A DNA stretch of 18,756 bases from an uncultured SAR86 cluster bacterium (GTDB lineage Bacteria; Pseudomonadota; Gammaproteobacteria; Magnimaribacterales; D2472), in contig CALJHI010000068.1 of NCBI GenBank assembly GCA_938075575.1, positions 1 to 18,756 of the forward strand, given 5' to 3'. Each line of letters opens with the position of its first letter. Position 1 is the stretch's first letter. The notes below the pieces were generated by a model that saw only the letters and a program-made list of their open reading frames with translations, was not told where the DNA came from and made no database searches. Of this stretch, positions 1 through 8,196 are shown one piece after another. A program made the position numbers and the translations under genes.

Positions 1-1032
1 ATAATACTTGTTGGCGCACTTCTTGCTGCTAGTACTGGTATTGTTGGCGCAACAGTTGTAACTATGGGGTTAATGTCATTGCCAGTTTTACTTCAACAAG
101 GTTATAAAAAAGATTTTGCATCTGGTTTGGTTGCCTCCACAGGAACCCTTGGTCAGATTATACCTCCATCTATTGCATTAGTTCTGCTTGGGGATGTTAT
201 GTCTAATGCATATCAACGAGCCCAAAATAATATGGGTATATTCTCTCAAAAAACTGTCACAGTTGGAGATCTATTTGTAGGAGCAATTGTTCCAGGAATT
301 ATGATTTGTATTGCTTATCTTATTTACACTATTTATCAAAACTCTAAAAATGAAGATATTATCTTTGAGCCTAATAAAGAATCTATACCGGCTCTAGAGA
401 TACTTAAAACTCTTGGCATGCCATTGGGATTAATATTTTTAGTTCTTGGTTCAATTATCGCGGGTATTGCAACACCAACAGAGGCGTCTGCTCTTGGAGC
501 TATAGGTGCGCTCTTAATAGCTCTCATTAATAAGAAAGTTGATATAAAGTTTATTAAGGAAACTAGCCAGAGGACTGCGCTTGTATCCACAATGATATTT
601 GCAATTTTAATTGGTGCGTCAATATTCTCTCTAATTTTTAGAGGTATTGGAGGCGATGAATTGATCGAACTAATTTTTGGATCACTTCCAGGCGGCCCTT
701 ACACTGCCTTGGTTTTTGTTTTGTTTTTAGTCTTCTTGCTAGGTTTTATCTTAGACTTTATCGAGATATGTTATGTAATAGTCCCGCTGGTAGCTCCGCC
801 ATTATTAATGATGGGGTTTGATCCTGTTTGGCTAGCAATTCTATTGGCTATAAATCTTCAAACCTCTTTTTTGACCCCGCCATTTGGATTTTCGCTTTTT
901 TACTTGAGAGGCGTTGCTGATGAAAGTATTAAAACTTCAGAAATATATAAAGGGGTTATGCCCTTTATAGTTATTCAATTACTTGTATTAAGCCTAGTGC
1001 TTATTTTTCCTGGTTTATTATTTAAGACTTAA
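1..1032 (+). CDS. TRAP transporter large permease (DctM type), 5' partial
   Basis: Multi-pass inner-membrane permease subunit of a tripartite ATP-independent periplasmic (TRAP) transporter, which imports organic acids or similar solutes using an ion gradient. The reading frame is open from base 1 with no start, so the N-terminus lies outside the window; an internal ATG at 64 is not the true start. Visible family signs are the segment STGIVGA near the left edge, the GTLGQIIPPS motif and a later FLTPPFG motif, all typical of DctM proteins, with many hydrophobic helices. The sequence resembles the mannitol/chloroaromatic or 2-oxoacid branch of the family, the same branch as the binding protein at 3057-4145. 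The small permease (DctQ) is presumably to the left. It ends with TAA at 1030-1032, inside the end of the convergent DUF805 gene, and a hairpin follows at once. Confidence 0.93.
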   Translation: MILVGALLAASTGIVGATVVTMGLMSLPVLLQQGYKKDFASGLVASTGTLGQIIPPSIALVLLGDVMSNAYQRAQNNMGIFSQKTVTVGDLFVGAIVPGIMICIAYLIYTIYQNSKNEDIIFEPNKESIPALEILKTLGMPLGLIFLVLGSIIAGIATPTEASALGAIGALLIALINKKVDIKFIKETSQRTALVSTMIFAILIGASIFSLIFRGIGGDELIELIFGSLPGGPYTALVFVLFLVFLLGFILDFIEICYVIVPLVAPPLLMMGFDPVWLAILLAINLQTSFLTPPFGFSLFYLRGVADESIKTSEIYKGVMPFIVIQLLVLSLVLIFPGLLFKT

Positions 1033-1402
1033 GCAGTGGGTTTCTGCCCCACTGATTCTCATCTTCTTTTGCTGGGAGCATGCACCATAATAAGACAACA
1101 AAAATACCTATTAAAGTAATATAGGACAATTGCCACCAGCCCGAATAACCATAATCTTGAAGACGTCTTGAGGTCACTGCAATAGAAAGAATTGCAAGTA
1201 ATAAATTTAGAATTGAAGAAAGAGGCCCGGTTGCATTCGATTCTTCTATAGATACAAGCCCGGTAGCAAGCTCAATTAGGCTGACAATTAGGCCAAGAAT
1301 AATCGATGCAAGCATAAAATACCAAAATTCACTTCTACTCGCTCTGCCGCTAAAGTTTTTCCAGTTTGTTAGAACTGATATAACTGCTTCCTTCATGTTC
1401 AT
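1022..1402 (-). CDS. DUF805 family inner-membrane protein
   Basis: A 126-residue membrane protein of the DUF805 family, of unknown biochemical function. Signature pieces are present in order: FSGRASRSEFWYF near residues 17-29, where the family has an aromatic/RxxRxxFW pattern; RRLQDYGYSGWW around residues 79-90, close to the family's RRLhDxGrSGWW; and WGRNP near the C-terminus. Three hydrophobic helices are visible, roughly residues 28-48, 61-77 and 91-109. Two ATGs are possible, at 1402 and 1396; the longer form is given. The stop (1022-1024) overlaps the end of the convergent permease by 11 bases. No nearby gene points to a role; DUF805 genes are usually solitary. Confidence 0.9.
   Translation of the reverse strand: MNMKEAVISVLTNWKNFSGRASRSEFWYFMLASIILGLIVSLIELATGLVSIEESNATGPLSSILNLLLAILSIAVTSRRLQDYGYSGWWQLSYITLIGIFVVLLWCMLPAKEDENQWGRNPLLKS
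1034..1054 (+). terminator. Terminator-like hairpin after the dctM-type gene
   Basis: A perfect 7-bp stem, CAGTGGG (1034-1040) paired with CCCACTG (1048-1054), with a 7-base loop, begins one base after the permease stop codon. The plus-strand sequence that follows is T-rich (ATTCTCATCTTCTTTT) without a clean T-run, so termination may be only partial. The stem lies inside the last codons of the convergent DUF805 gene, so the same bases also encode protein. On the minus strand no U-rich tail follows. Confidence 0.45.
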
Positions 1403-1492
1403 AATAATTAACTGCCTAGATTGTATTTATCTAAAGATAGCAAAAAAAAATGATTTGAGGAATTTAAAAATATATTTAATTTAGATATCTTT

Positions 1493-2455
1493 TTATAAGC
1501 CGGCATTATTTTTTTCCAACGCCCTTTCTGCTCTATAGCTTGATCTAACCATAGGACCAGAAACAACCTCAAGAAATCCCTTTTTGAGACCAATCTGTCT
1601 ATAGTTTTCAAATTCTTCTGGGGTTACCCATCTTTCTATTGGGTGATGATTGAGTGTGGGCCTAAGATACTGACCAATAGTTAAAATATCTACATTATGA
1701 TCAATAAGATCATCCATTGTTTGTTCTATTTCCTCGTCAGTTTCTCCAAGCCCTGCGATGATACTGGTCTTGGTAAGAACATTAGGATTTATTTTTTTTG
1801 ACTCTGCCAGAACATCCAGAGTTTGTTGATATCCTGCTCTGATATCTCTTACTTGATGGGTTAGTCTTTCTACGGTTTCAATATTCTGTGCAAATACTTC
1901 TAAGCCACAATTTACTAAAGTATTAATTGAAGATTTTAGCCCTTTAAAATCTGGTGTTAATGCTTCAACAGCGGTCTTAGGATTATGTTCTTTTATTAGC
2001 TTCACTGTATTTGCAAAATGTAATGCGCCTCCATCTGGCAAGTCATCCCTGTTTACTGATGTTAAAACAACATATTTTAAGCCCATTGTTTGAACAGCTT
2101 TTGCGGTGTTGAGTGGCTCATCTGCATCAAGCCATCCCTTTGGGTTACCTGTATCTACCGAACAAAATTTACATGCTCTAGTACAAACTGAGCCCATTAG
2201 CATAAATGTAGCAGTTCCTGCTGACCAACATTCGCCAATATTTGGGCAATGTGCTTCTTCGCAAACAGTATTAAGTCTCTTTGTGCTTACTTGATCTTTT
2301 ACTTTATAAAAATTGGGATTAAATTCAGCCTTAACCCTCAGCCATGATGGTTTCTTTAGATTTGGAATATCAGAGAACTCATTTTTCTTTTGGCCGTTCT
2401 TCACAGCCTTAATTCCATCTCTATTAACTATTTTTTGTGTTGGAATGATTTCCAT
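1493..2455 (-). CDS. lipA: Lipoyl synthase LipA
   Basis: Radical-SAM enzyme that inserts two sulfur atoms into octanoyl groups carried on the E2 subunits of 2-oxoacid dehydrogenases or on the glycine cleavage H protein, making lipoyl cofactor. The 320-residue length is normal. Both iron-sulfur sites are visible: the auxiliary-cluster cysteines C65, C70 and C76 (CEEAHCPNIGEC) and the radical-SAM CxxxCxxC at C91, C95 and C98. The C-terminal RSSY motif (residues 304-307), whose serine ligates the auxiliary cluster in the family, is intact. ATG at 2455 follows the lipB stop by two bases, so the two steps of lipoate assembly are cotranscribed and probably translationally coupled. It is the last gene of the uvrD-dctP-lipB-lipA run. 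The 90 bases after it are AT-rich with no convincing terminator. Confidence 0.97.
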   Translation of the reverse strand: MEIIPTQKIVNRDGIKAVKNGQKKNEFSDIPNLKKPSWLRVKAEFNPNFYKVKDQVSTKRLNTVCEEAHCPNIGECWSAGTATFMLMGSVCTRACKFCSVDTGNPKGWLDADEPLNTAKAVQTMGLKYVVLTSVNRDDLPDGGALHFANTVKLIKEHNPKTAVEALTPDFKGLKSSINTLVNCGLEVFAQNIETVERLTHQVRDIRAGYQQTLDVLAESKKINPNVLTKTSIIAGLGETDEEIEQTMDDLIDHNVDILTIGQYLRPTLNHHPIERWVTPEEFENYRQIGLKKGFLEVVSGPMVRSSYRAERALEKNNAGL

Positions 2456-2457
2456 GG

Positions 2458-3057
2458 CTAGAATATATTCTCTAATTTTTTAATTGCAAGTTTTTCAACA
2501 TCATTTATGGAGACATTATTAGCATAATTGCTGATTTGTGTAACCTTTAACCCTTTATACCCACATGGGTTAATGAATGTAAATGGCTCTAAGTCCATAT
2601 CTATATTGATGCTAATTCCGTGATATGTTTTTCCTTTTGATATGCGCAAACCTATTGATGCAATTTTTTTATCATCAACATAAACTCCAGGAGCTCCTTC
2701 AACGAGGCTTGAGTCTATTTTAAGATCTTTAAGAATGGATTGAATAAGTTTTTGAAGATTTGATACTAATGTTTTTGGGCCTGTATTAAGCTTTTTAAAA
2801 TCTAATAAGAAATATATAACTAATTGACCGGGGCCATGATAGGTAACTTCACCTCCCCTATCAGACTGAAAAACTGGAATATTTTTTGAGTCTAGGATGT
2901 GCTCTTCCTTAGCTGCCGTTCCAAGAGTAAATATTTTTGGATGCTCTAGAAACCATATTTCATTTTCAAAGTCTTCAGCTTCAAGCCTTGCTTTCATTTT
3001 GCCCAGAGCCTCTTCATAGCCTATGACGCCAAGAGATTTAAAGGAGATATCAGACAC
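2458..3057 (-). CDS. lipB: Octanoyltransferase LipB
   Basis: Transfers octanoate from acyl carrier protein to lipoyl-domain lysines, the step before LipA. The 199-residue protein has the family core: RGGEVTYHGPGQLV at residues 67-80, a GVYVDDKKIASIG block with the conserved lysine near 130-131, and INPCGY containing the active-site cysteine C165 with the expected spacing. The start is GTG at 3057-3055, which shares one base with the TAG stop of the upstream TRAP binding-protein gene (TAGTG), a layout that favours translational coupling. An in-frame upstream alternative is excluded by that stop. No missing residues are apparent. Confidence 0.96.
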   Translation of the reverse strand: MSDISFKSLGVIGYEEALGKMKARLEAEDFENEIWFLEHPKIFTLGTAAKEEHILDSKNIPVFQSDRGGEVTYHGPGQLVIYFLLDFKKLNTGPKTLVSNLQKLIQSILKDLKIDSSLVEGAPGVYVDDKKIASIGLRISKGKTYHGISINIDMDLEPFTFINPCGYKGLKVTQISNYANNVSINDVEKLAIKKLENIF

Positions 3058-4145
3058 TAATTATTTCTTGCCTCAACAAAGGCATCCTCTGAAACCTTAT
3101 GATATTCAGTAACCTCGTTTTTAAAACTTAAATAAGATTGGTACACCTTATTAACTGTTTCATCTTTTGCAGCATTTTCTTCTAAAATATTATGAGCAAT
3201 AGATTTAAATTCTGCTATGACATCATCGGGGAGTTTTCTTAACTGAACTCCATGAACATCAACCAGTTCTCTTAAAGCTTTATTATTTCTTGCAGTGTAT
3301 TCATCAAGAATATCTTGATTAACTGCCTTAGCTGCTGTTTCAATTATCACCTGAAGGTGATTTGGCAAAGAGTTCCATTCATCTTTGTTTATTAGTAGCT
3401 CTAACATTGACCCGGGTTCGTGCCATCCAGGATAGTAGTAATATTTTGCTGTTTGTTGAAAGCCAAAAGTTAAATCGTTGTATGGGCCTACCCATTCTGT
3501 TGCGTCAATAACTCCCGTTTGAAGAGCTGTGAAAAGCTCTCCACCGGGAAGCGTTACAGGAATACCTCCTGCTCTCTTGAGTACTTCACCGCCGATGCCG
3601 GGTATTCTCATTTTTAAACCCTTAACATCATCTAGTGAATTTATCTCTTTGTTAAACCAACCAAACATTTGTGTTCCTGTATTACCTGCAGGTATTGGAT
3701 AAATATTAAATGGTTCGTAAATCTCTCGCCAGAGCTCCAAGCCTCCGCCTCTGTTTGTCCATGCATTTATTTCATCAGCGGTTAGGCCAAAGGGAACGCC
3801 AGTAAAAAATTGCGCTGCGGGCACCTTTCCCTTCCAAAAATATCCACCACTGTGTCCCATTTGATGTGATCCACTAGAAACGGCATCGAACACACCGAAT
3901 GCAGGGACTTGCTCACCCGCTCCATAAACGGTTATTTTCATCTGCCCATCACTCATCTCTTCAACTAATCTAGCAATCCTCTCAGGGGCCATTCCAAGAC
4001 CTGGATAGTTTTTTGGCCAAGCTGTTACTAGCCTCCAATTATATGTTTTTTCTTCTATTTGATTCGTATTGCTATGATTAACCTCACTATTTCCACATGC
4101 TGTAATCAAAACTATCATTAATAAACTTGAATATTTTTTAATCAT
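3057..4145 (-). CDS. TRAP transporter substrate-binding lipoprotein (DctP type)
   Basis: Periplasmic solute-binding subunit of a TRAP transporter. I choose ATG at 4145, giving 362 residues, because it begins a clear lipoprotein signal: MIKK, a hydrophobic stretch, then lipobox ITAC with the acylated cysteine at residue 17. An upstream ATG at 4184 would bury this signal inside the uvrD coding end. Diagnostic motifs are VTAWPKN (39-45), KMRIPGIGGEV (178-188), VTLPGGELFTALQTG (197-211), ATEWVGPYND (215-224) and YYPGWHEPG (237-245); the Arg and Glu-Trp in these contact the carboxylate in 2-oxoacid-binding relatives. The substrate is therefore likely an organic acid, but is unproven. The start overlaps the uvrD stop by one base (TAATG). 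The matching permease is probably the plus-strand gene at 1-1032, so this transporter is split across two oppositely oriented units. Confidence 0.93.
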   Translation of the reverse strand: MIKKYSSLLMIVLITACGNSEVNHSNTNQIEEKTYNWRLVTAWPKNYPGLGMAPERIARLVEEMSDGQMKITVYGAGEQVPAFGVFDAVSSGSHQMGHSGGYFWKGKVPAAQFFTGVPFGLTADEINAWTNRGGGLELWREIYEPFNIYPIPAGNTGTQMFGWFNKEINSLDDVKGLKMRIPGIGGEVLKRAGGIPVTLPGGELFTALQTGVIDATEWVGPYNDLTFGFQQTAKYYYYPGWHEPGSMLELLINKDEWNSLPNHLQVIIETAAKAVNQDILDEYTARNNKALRELVDVHGVQLRKLPDDVIAEFKSIAHNILEENAAKDETVNKVYQSYLSFKNEVTEYHKVSEDAFVEARNN

Positions 4146-6319
4146 TATATTTTCTCTAATTTTGCATAAGCCATTACCAACCATTTTGTTCCGGCTTTAT
4201 GAAAGTTAATTTGGACTCTTGCAGCATCTCCTGATCCTTCATAATTGAGAACAATACCCTCTCCAAAGGTTTTATGAAGTACTTTTTGTCCAAGAGCAAT
4301 TCCAATCTCTTCCTCAAACTCTAGCTTAGTTTCTTTAAAGCTCTTTTTATTATACGGGATTGTCGTTTGTGCTCTTGGTCTAATCTCATTTATGAGCTCA
4401 TTTGGTATTTCTCTGATGAACCTTGATGGCGGATTAAATGTATCAGACCCATGTAGTCTTCTTGATTCAGCATAAGAAATATAAAGTTTTTGCATCGCTC
4501 TTGTAATCCCAACATAACAAAGCCTTCTCTCTTCTTCGAGCTGGGATGTGCTTTCCATTGATCTCCCATGGGGAAATAAACTCTCTTCGAGGCCAGTCAT
4601 AAGAACCAATTTAAATTCAAGTCCTTTTGCAGAATGAAGGGTCATGAGTTGAGCTGCGTCATCAGATTCTGAAGCCTGTCTGTCTCCTGAATCAAGAGAA
4701 ATAATATCTAAATATTGCTCAGCAATCTCTATATTTTTTTTGTCTTCTATAATGCTTTGTTCAAAGTTTTTTGTAGCTGTTACCAATTCTTCTAAATTCT
4801 CTACCCTGGTCTTTCCTTTCTCTCCTGGTTCCTTTGCATGGTATGCCATCAGCCCAGATGTCTTGATAATCTCTTCCATTAAGTCTGATAGCAGATTCTC
4901 TTCAATAAATTCTTTACACCTTGAAATAAACTCTAAATATGATCTAAGGCCTGAACCCCCTCTTCCAGAAATAGCTCCATCATCTATAAGTTTGGCAGAT
5001 GCTTTAATGTATGAAATGTTCGATTGTTTTGCTGTGGCTCTTATTTTTGCTAATGTCTTCTCTCCAACGCCTCTTGTAGGATTGGAAATTGATCTTTCAA
5101 AGGCAGGGTTGTCAGAATGATTGAATATAATTTTTAAATAGGCGATAGCATTCTTGATCTCCATTCTTTCATAGAAACGAAGCCCCCCATAAATTCTATA
5201 AGGGATGCTGGCTCTTAGAAGCGCCTCTTCAACTGCTCTTGATTGAGCATTTGATCTGTATAGGACGGCAGCATCAGAATAAAGTTCGCCCGATGACATC
5301 CAGTCCTTTAATATATCAGCAACAAATCTAGCCTCATCCTGTTCATTGTATGCTTGATATAAAACTATTGGCTCGCCTTCTAGCTGTTCTGTCCAAAGAT
5401 TTTTTCCAAGACGTTCTGTATTGTTTTCGATTAATGCATTGGCTGCACCTAGAATGATATTTGTTGATCTGTAATTTTGTTCAAGTCTTATTATTTCTGT
5501 ATCTTTGAATGTTTTAGTGAATGAATCAACATTTTCAACCTTAGCTCCTCTCCATCCGTAAATTGACTGATCGTCATCTCCAACAGCTGTTATGGAGGCT
5601 GTATCAGAAGCAATTTCAAGTAGCCACTTATACTGAATGGTGTTTGTATCTTGAAACTCATCAACAAGGATTGATTTAAATCGATTATGAAAGAATTCCC
5701 TTACGCGTTCATTATTTTTTACAACCTCATATGCCCTTAATAGGAGTTCACCAAAATCTACTAGGTTATCTCTAGAACACAAATCTTGATATTCTTTGTA
5801 TATTTTATTAATGGTTTCTTTTGTGTAGTCGCCCTTATCATCCACATCATTGTGTCTTAAGCCATCATCCTTCCAAGAGTTAATTTGCCATTGGGTTTGT
5901 CTTGATGGCCAAGTTGCTTCGTCAAGACCAGACTCTTTAGCTATTCTTTTAATAATCCTTAATTGGTCATCAGAGTCCAATATGGTAAAGCCACTTGATA
6001 GATTTGCTTCAGTATGAAATCGTTTTAAAAGTTTATGGGCTAAGCCATGAAATGTTCCAACCCAAGCATCAAACATTGGTGCCTGGAGAAGTTCTTCTAT
6101 CCTCGATCTCATTTCTGCAGCTGCCTTATTTGTAAAGGTTACCGCCATGATAGAGGCTGGATTCTTTTTTAAGGCTTCAACTTCCCATGCCATCTTATGA
6201 ACAAGAACTCTAGTTTTACCAGACCCTGCTCCAGCAAGAACCATAAGGTGTTTTTTTTCAGACGTAACAGCGCTTCTTTGTTGATCATTTAAGTTATCTA
6301 AAATATGAGATACATCCAT
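4145..6319 (-). CDS. uvrD: DNA helicase II, UvrD
   Basis: Superfamily 1A 3'-5' DNA helicase acting in nucleotide-excision and mismatch repair. At 724 residues it matches the usual UvrD length. Walker A GAGSGKT is at residues 30-36, motif Ia TFTNKAA near 61-67, the Walker B DEFQDTN at 220-226, motif III GDDDQSIYGWRGA at 247-259, and the LEQNYRS, LMTLHSAKGLEF and YVGITRA motifs follow in order. The final segment (VLHKTFGEGIV onward) is the Tudor-like C-terminal domain found in UvrD and PcrA. Rep also belongs to this superfamily, but the C-terminal domain and size favour UvrD. It is the first gene of a run with the TRAP binding protein, lipB and lipA. Its start faces the divergent regulator across a 42-base gap. 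Confidence 0.95.
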   Translation of the reverse strand: MDVSHILDNLNDQQRSAVTSEKKHLMVLAGAGSGKTRVLVHKMAWEVEALKKNPASIMAVTFTNKAAAEMRSRIEELLQAPMFDAWVGTFHGLAHKLLKRFHTEANLSSGFTILDSDDQLRIIKRIAKESGLDEATWPSRQTQWQINSWKDDGLRHNDVDDKGDYTKETINKIYKEYQDLCSRDNLVDFGELLLRAYEVVKNNERVREFFHNRFKSILVDEFQDTNTIQYKWLLEIASDTASITAVGDDDQSIYGWRGAKVENVDSFTKTFKDTEIIRLEQNYRSTNIILGAANALIENNTERLGKNLWTEQLEGEPIVLYQAYNEQDEARFVADILKDWMSSGELYSDAAVLYRSNAQSRAVEEALLRASIPYRIYGGLRFYERMEIKNAIAYLKIIFNHSDNPAFERSISNPTRGVGEKTLAKIRATAKQSNISYIKASAKLIDDGAISGRGGSGLRSYLEFISRCKEFIEENLLSDLMEEIIKTSGLMAYHAKEPGEKGKTRVENLEELVTATKNFEQSIIEDKKNIEIAEQYLDIISLDSGDRQASESDDAAQLMTLHSAKGLEFKLVLMTGLEESLFPHGRSMESTSQLEEERRLCYVGITRAMQKLYISYAESRRLHGSDTFNPPSRFIREIPNELINEIRPRAQTTIPYNKKSFKETKLEFEEEIGIALGQKVLHKTFGEGIVLNYEGSGDAARVQINFHKAGTKWLVMAYAKLEKI

Positions 6320-6348
6320 TTGGGGTTCATTTTTTTGTCTAAGAGGGA

Positions 6349-6355
6349 TATTCTA
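6349..6355. promoter_or_regulatory. Overlapping -10-like boxes between uvrD and the RpiR-type gene
   Basis: In the 42-base gap between divergent genes, TATTCT (plus, 6349-6354) and TAGAAT (minus, 6355-6350) overlap almost completely. They match the TATAAT consensus at 4 and 5 of 6 positions. If used, the plus box would start RNA within a base or two of the regulator's ATG at 6362, giving a leaderless message, and the minus box would give uvrD a leader of about 24 bases. No good -35 element is visible for either. This is a suggestion from sequence only. Confidence 0.3.
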
Positions 6356-6361
6356 ACCTTT

Positions 6362-7204
6362 ATGCCAACAAAATTATTACGACAAATTAAAAATAGCCTT
6401 CCAGAATTAAGGAAATCAGAGAAAGCTGTTGGAGAGTTTGTATTGGAAGATCCAAAATCAATTATTAGCATGAAAACAGCTGAGGCTTCAGAGAAGATTG
6501 GTATAAGCGAGCCGACCTTGATAAGGTTTTGCAAAGCGCTTGGTTTTAAAGGTTTCCAAGATTTTAAAATAAACTTATCTCAACAGCTTGCTGCAGATGA
6601 CTATTTTGTTATGTATGAAATTGATGAAGATGATTCAATACATGAGCTGTGTGAGAAAGTGTTTGATACAACTATTAGCGAAATTCTTAATGTAAGGTCT
6701 CAAATAGATCAAAATATTTTGGAAGAGGCAATTGAAGCATTGGCAAATGCTAGACGAGTTGAATTCTATGCTTTTGGCGGCTCAGCTCCAGTTGCTATGG
6801 ATGCTCAGCACAAATTTTTTAGATTAAAAATTCCATCATCATATATATCTGACCCGCATATTCAGTTTATGTCAGCCAACTCTTTGGGTAAAAAGGATGT
6901 TGTTGTTGCCATATCACAGTCAGGGACAACTTCTGCGCTACTTGATAGTGTGAAAATTGTAAGAAAGTCCGGTGTGAAGGTAATTGGGATAATGCCTGGG
7001 GGAACACCGCTTGCAAATATATGCGATTATCCATTAACCATAGATGTGGGAGATAATAATAGGCTTTCTAAGCCCAATACCTCTAGGATTGCTTATACCG
7101 CTGTGATTGATGTTATGACGATGGGTGTTGCGCAACTTAAGCCTGAGGCGCAGGAACATTTATATAATATTGTAGATAGCCAGAGATCGCTTAGAGTTAA
7201 GTAG
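6362..7204 (+). CDS. MurR/RpiR-family transcriptional regulator, HexR-like
   Basis: DNA-binding regulator with an N-terminal RpiR helix-turn-helix (about residues 1-75, including ISEPTLIRFCKALGFKGF at 48-65) and a C-terminal SIS sugar-phosphate-binding domain (about 120-255, with FYAFGGSA at 135-142 and ISQSGTT at 184-190). The ATG at 6362 gives 280 residues and the normal family N-terminus; an in-frame ATG at 6305 would lie inside the uvrD start and is unlikely. The sequence most resembles HexR, which in gammaproteobacteria senses the Entner-Doudoroff intermediate KDPG and controls central sugar metabolism, but no zwf, edd or eda gene is in the window. There is no close Shine-Dalgarno sequence; AGAGGG sits 14 bases upstream. 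The TAG stop is immediately followed by the convergent dehydrogenase's stop. Confidence 0.88.
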   Translation: MPTKLLRQIKNSLPELRKSEKAVGEFVLEDPKSIISMKTAEASEKIGISEPTLIRFCKALGFKGFQDFKINLSQQLAADDYFVMYEIDEDDSIHELCEKVFDTTISEILNVRSQIDQNILEEAIEALANARRVEFYAFGGSAPVAMDAQHKFFRLKIPSSYISDPHIQFMSANSLGKKDVVVAISQSGTTSALLDSVKIVRKSGVKVIGIMPGGTPLANICDYPLTIDVGDNNRLSKPNTSRIAYTAVIDVMTMGVAQLKPEAQEHLYNIVDSQRSLRVK

Positions 7205-7220
7205 CTACGCCTTACTTAAC
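7196..7220. terminator. Hairpin spanning the convergent stop codons, possible two-way terminator
   Basis: GTTAAGTA (7196-7203) pairs perfectly with TACTTAAC (7213-7220), leaving a 9-base loop that contains both stop codons (TAG then CTA). The symmetric stem forms in RNA from either strand and is the only structure between two genes with no gap. The stem is AT-rich and neither side has a T-run, so strong intrinsic termination is doubtful. Confidence 0.3.
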
Positions 7221-8176
7221 ATTTCCTCTGTAGCCTCCCATAATTTTTCAGCTTCAGATATATCTACCGCCCATTCTCTAACCCCAAAGTATCGTTCTTC
7301 TGGACTTCCATCTGAAATATTCGCCACATCACAATTTTCACAATACAAACCCCCAACACCATTCAAATTACTGTTTGTAGCAGCCCATAAAGAAGTTCCG
7401 GCCCCTTGAGTAGGAGACTTGAACCCAGCTTTTGCCAAATCAGAAAGAGATCCATCATCATTCATCCAACCCATCGCAACCATTTCTTCCATCTCAAGGT
7501 GCCTCTGAAGAGGTGTAAATATTCCTCCTGGATGAACTGCAAATGAGCGAATATTTTTATTTTTATATCTTCTATCTAACTCAATAGAAAAAAGACTTGC
7601 AGCTGTTTTAGATTGACCGTAGGAAATCCATTTGTCATAGCTATCATTAAAGTGAATATCATCCCAGCAAATACCAGAAAACTTGTGTGCAGTTGAAGAT
7701 AGGTTGATTATTCTCGCTCCATTAACCATATCCATAATGCCTATAAGCTCATTTGTAAAAACAAAATGCCCAATATGATTAACGGCAAATTGAAGATCCC
7801 AACCATTGGAGGTCTTTGACTCAGGACACGCCATGATTCCAGCATTGTTGATTAAGATGCTTATAGGTTTGATTTTATTGGTAAATTTTTGGGTGTATTC
7901 TTTTATTGATTCAATATCAGATAAATCCATTTCGGAAATATTTTCCTCATCTATAATTCCATGAAGGGCTTTTTTTGCCTCATTAACTCTTCTTGCAGGA
8001 ATAAAGACATTAGCGCCAGCCTCTTTAAGAGCTCTAGTAGTTTCTAAACCTATGCCTGAGTAGCCTCCGGTAACTATTGCGTTTTTTCCAGACAAATCTA
8101 TACCATTTAGGATGTCTGCAGGCTCTGATTTGGGATGGTAATCTGAATGAATTTTTTTTTGCTCTTGAGATATCAT
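7205..8176 (-). CDS. Short-chain dehydrogenase/reductase, retinol-dehydrogenase-like
   Basis: A 323-residue NAD(P)-dependent oxidoreductase of the classical SDR fold. The cofactor motif TGGYSGIG is at residues 36-43, followed by ARR at 61-63, which hints at NADP preference; NNAG is at 110-113, the catalytic serine is in the NLSST stretch (about 160-161), and YxxxK is Y186/K190 (YGQSK). The layout and the C-terminal extension resemble the retinol dehydrogenase or WW-domain-oxidoreductase-like branch, so a fatty or terpenoid alcohol is possible, but the substrate cannot be assigned. ATG at 8176 is preceded by AGAGG nine bases upstream. The gene is alone on its strand here, convergent with the regulator and divergent from the MazG-type gene. 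It has no obvious functional partner. Confidence 0.9.
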   Translation of the reverse strand: MISQEQKKIHSDYHPKSEPADILNGIDLSGKNAIVTGGYSGIGLETTRALKEAGANVFIPARRVNEAKKALHGIIDEENISEMDLSDIESIKEYTQKFTNKIKPISILINNAGIMACPESKTSNGWDLQFAVNHIGHFVFTNELIGIMDMVNGARIINLSSTAHKFSGICWDDIHFNDSYDKWISYGQSKTAASLFSIELDRRYKNKNIRSFAVHPGGIFTPLQRHLEMEEMVAMGWMNDDGSLSDLAKAGFKSPTQGAGTSLWAATNSNLNGVGGLYCENCDVANISDGSPEERYFGVREWAVDISEAEKLWEATEEMLSKA

Positions 8177-8196
8177 TTTTTATAACCTCTAAATAT

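Noticed and set aside
1408..1611. Minus-strand frame overlapping the end of lipA
   Set aside because: It overlaps the conserved LipA C-terminus with its RSSY motif in another frame and has no recognisable domain.
4146..4184. Upstream ATG of the TRAP binding protein at 4184
   Set aside because: It would place 13 residues before a complete lipoprotein signal and remove the one-base stop/start overlap with uvrD.
4740..5120. Open frame on the plus strand inside uvrD
   Set aside because: UvrD motifs run continuously through this interval on the minus strand; the plus frame shows no motif and no ribosome site.
6305..6361. Upstream ATG of the regulator at 6305
   Set aside because: It would add 19 residues foreign to the family and begin inside the uvrD coding start. 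ATG at 6362 gives the normal RpiR-family N-terminus.
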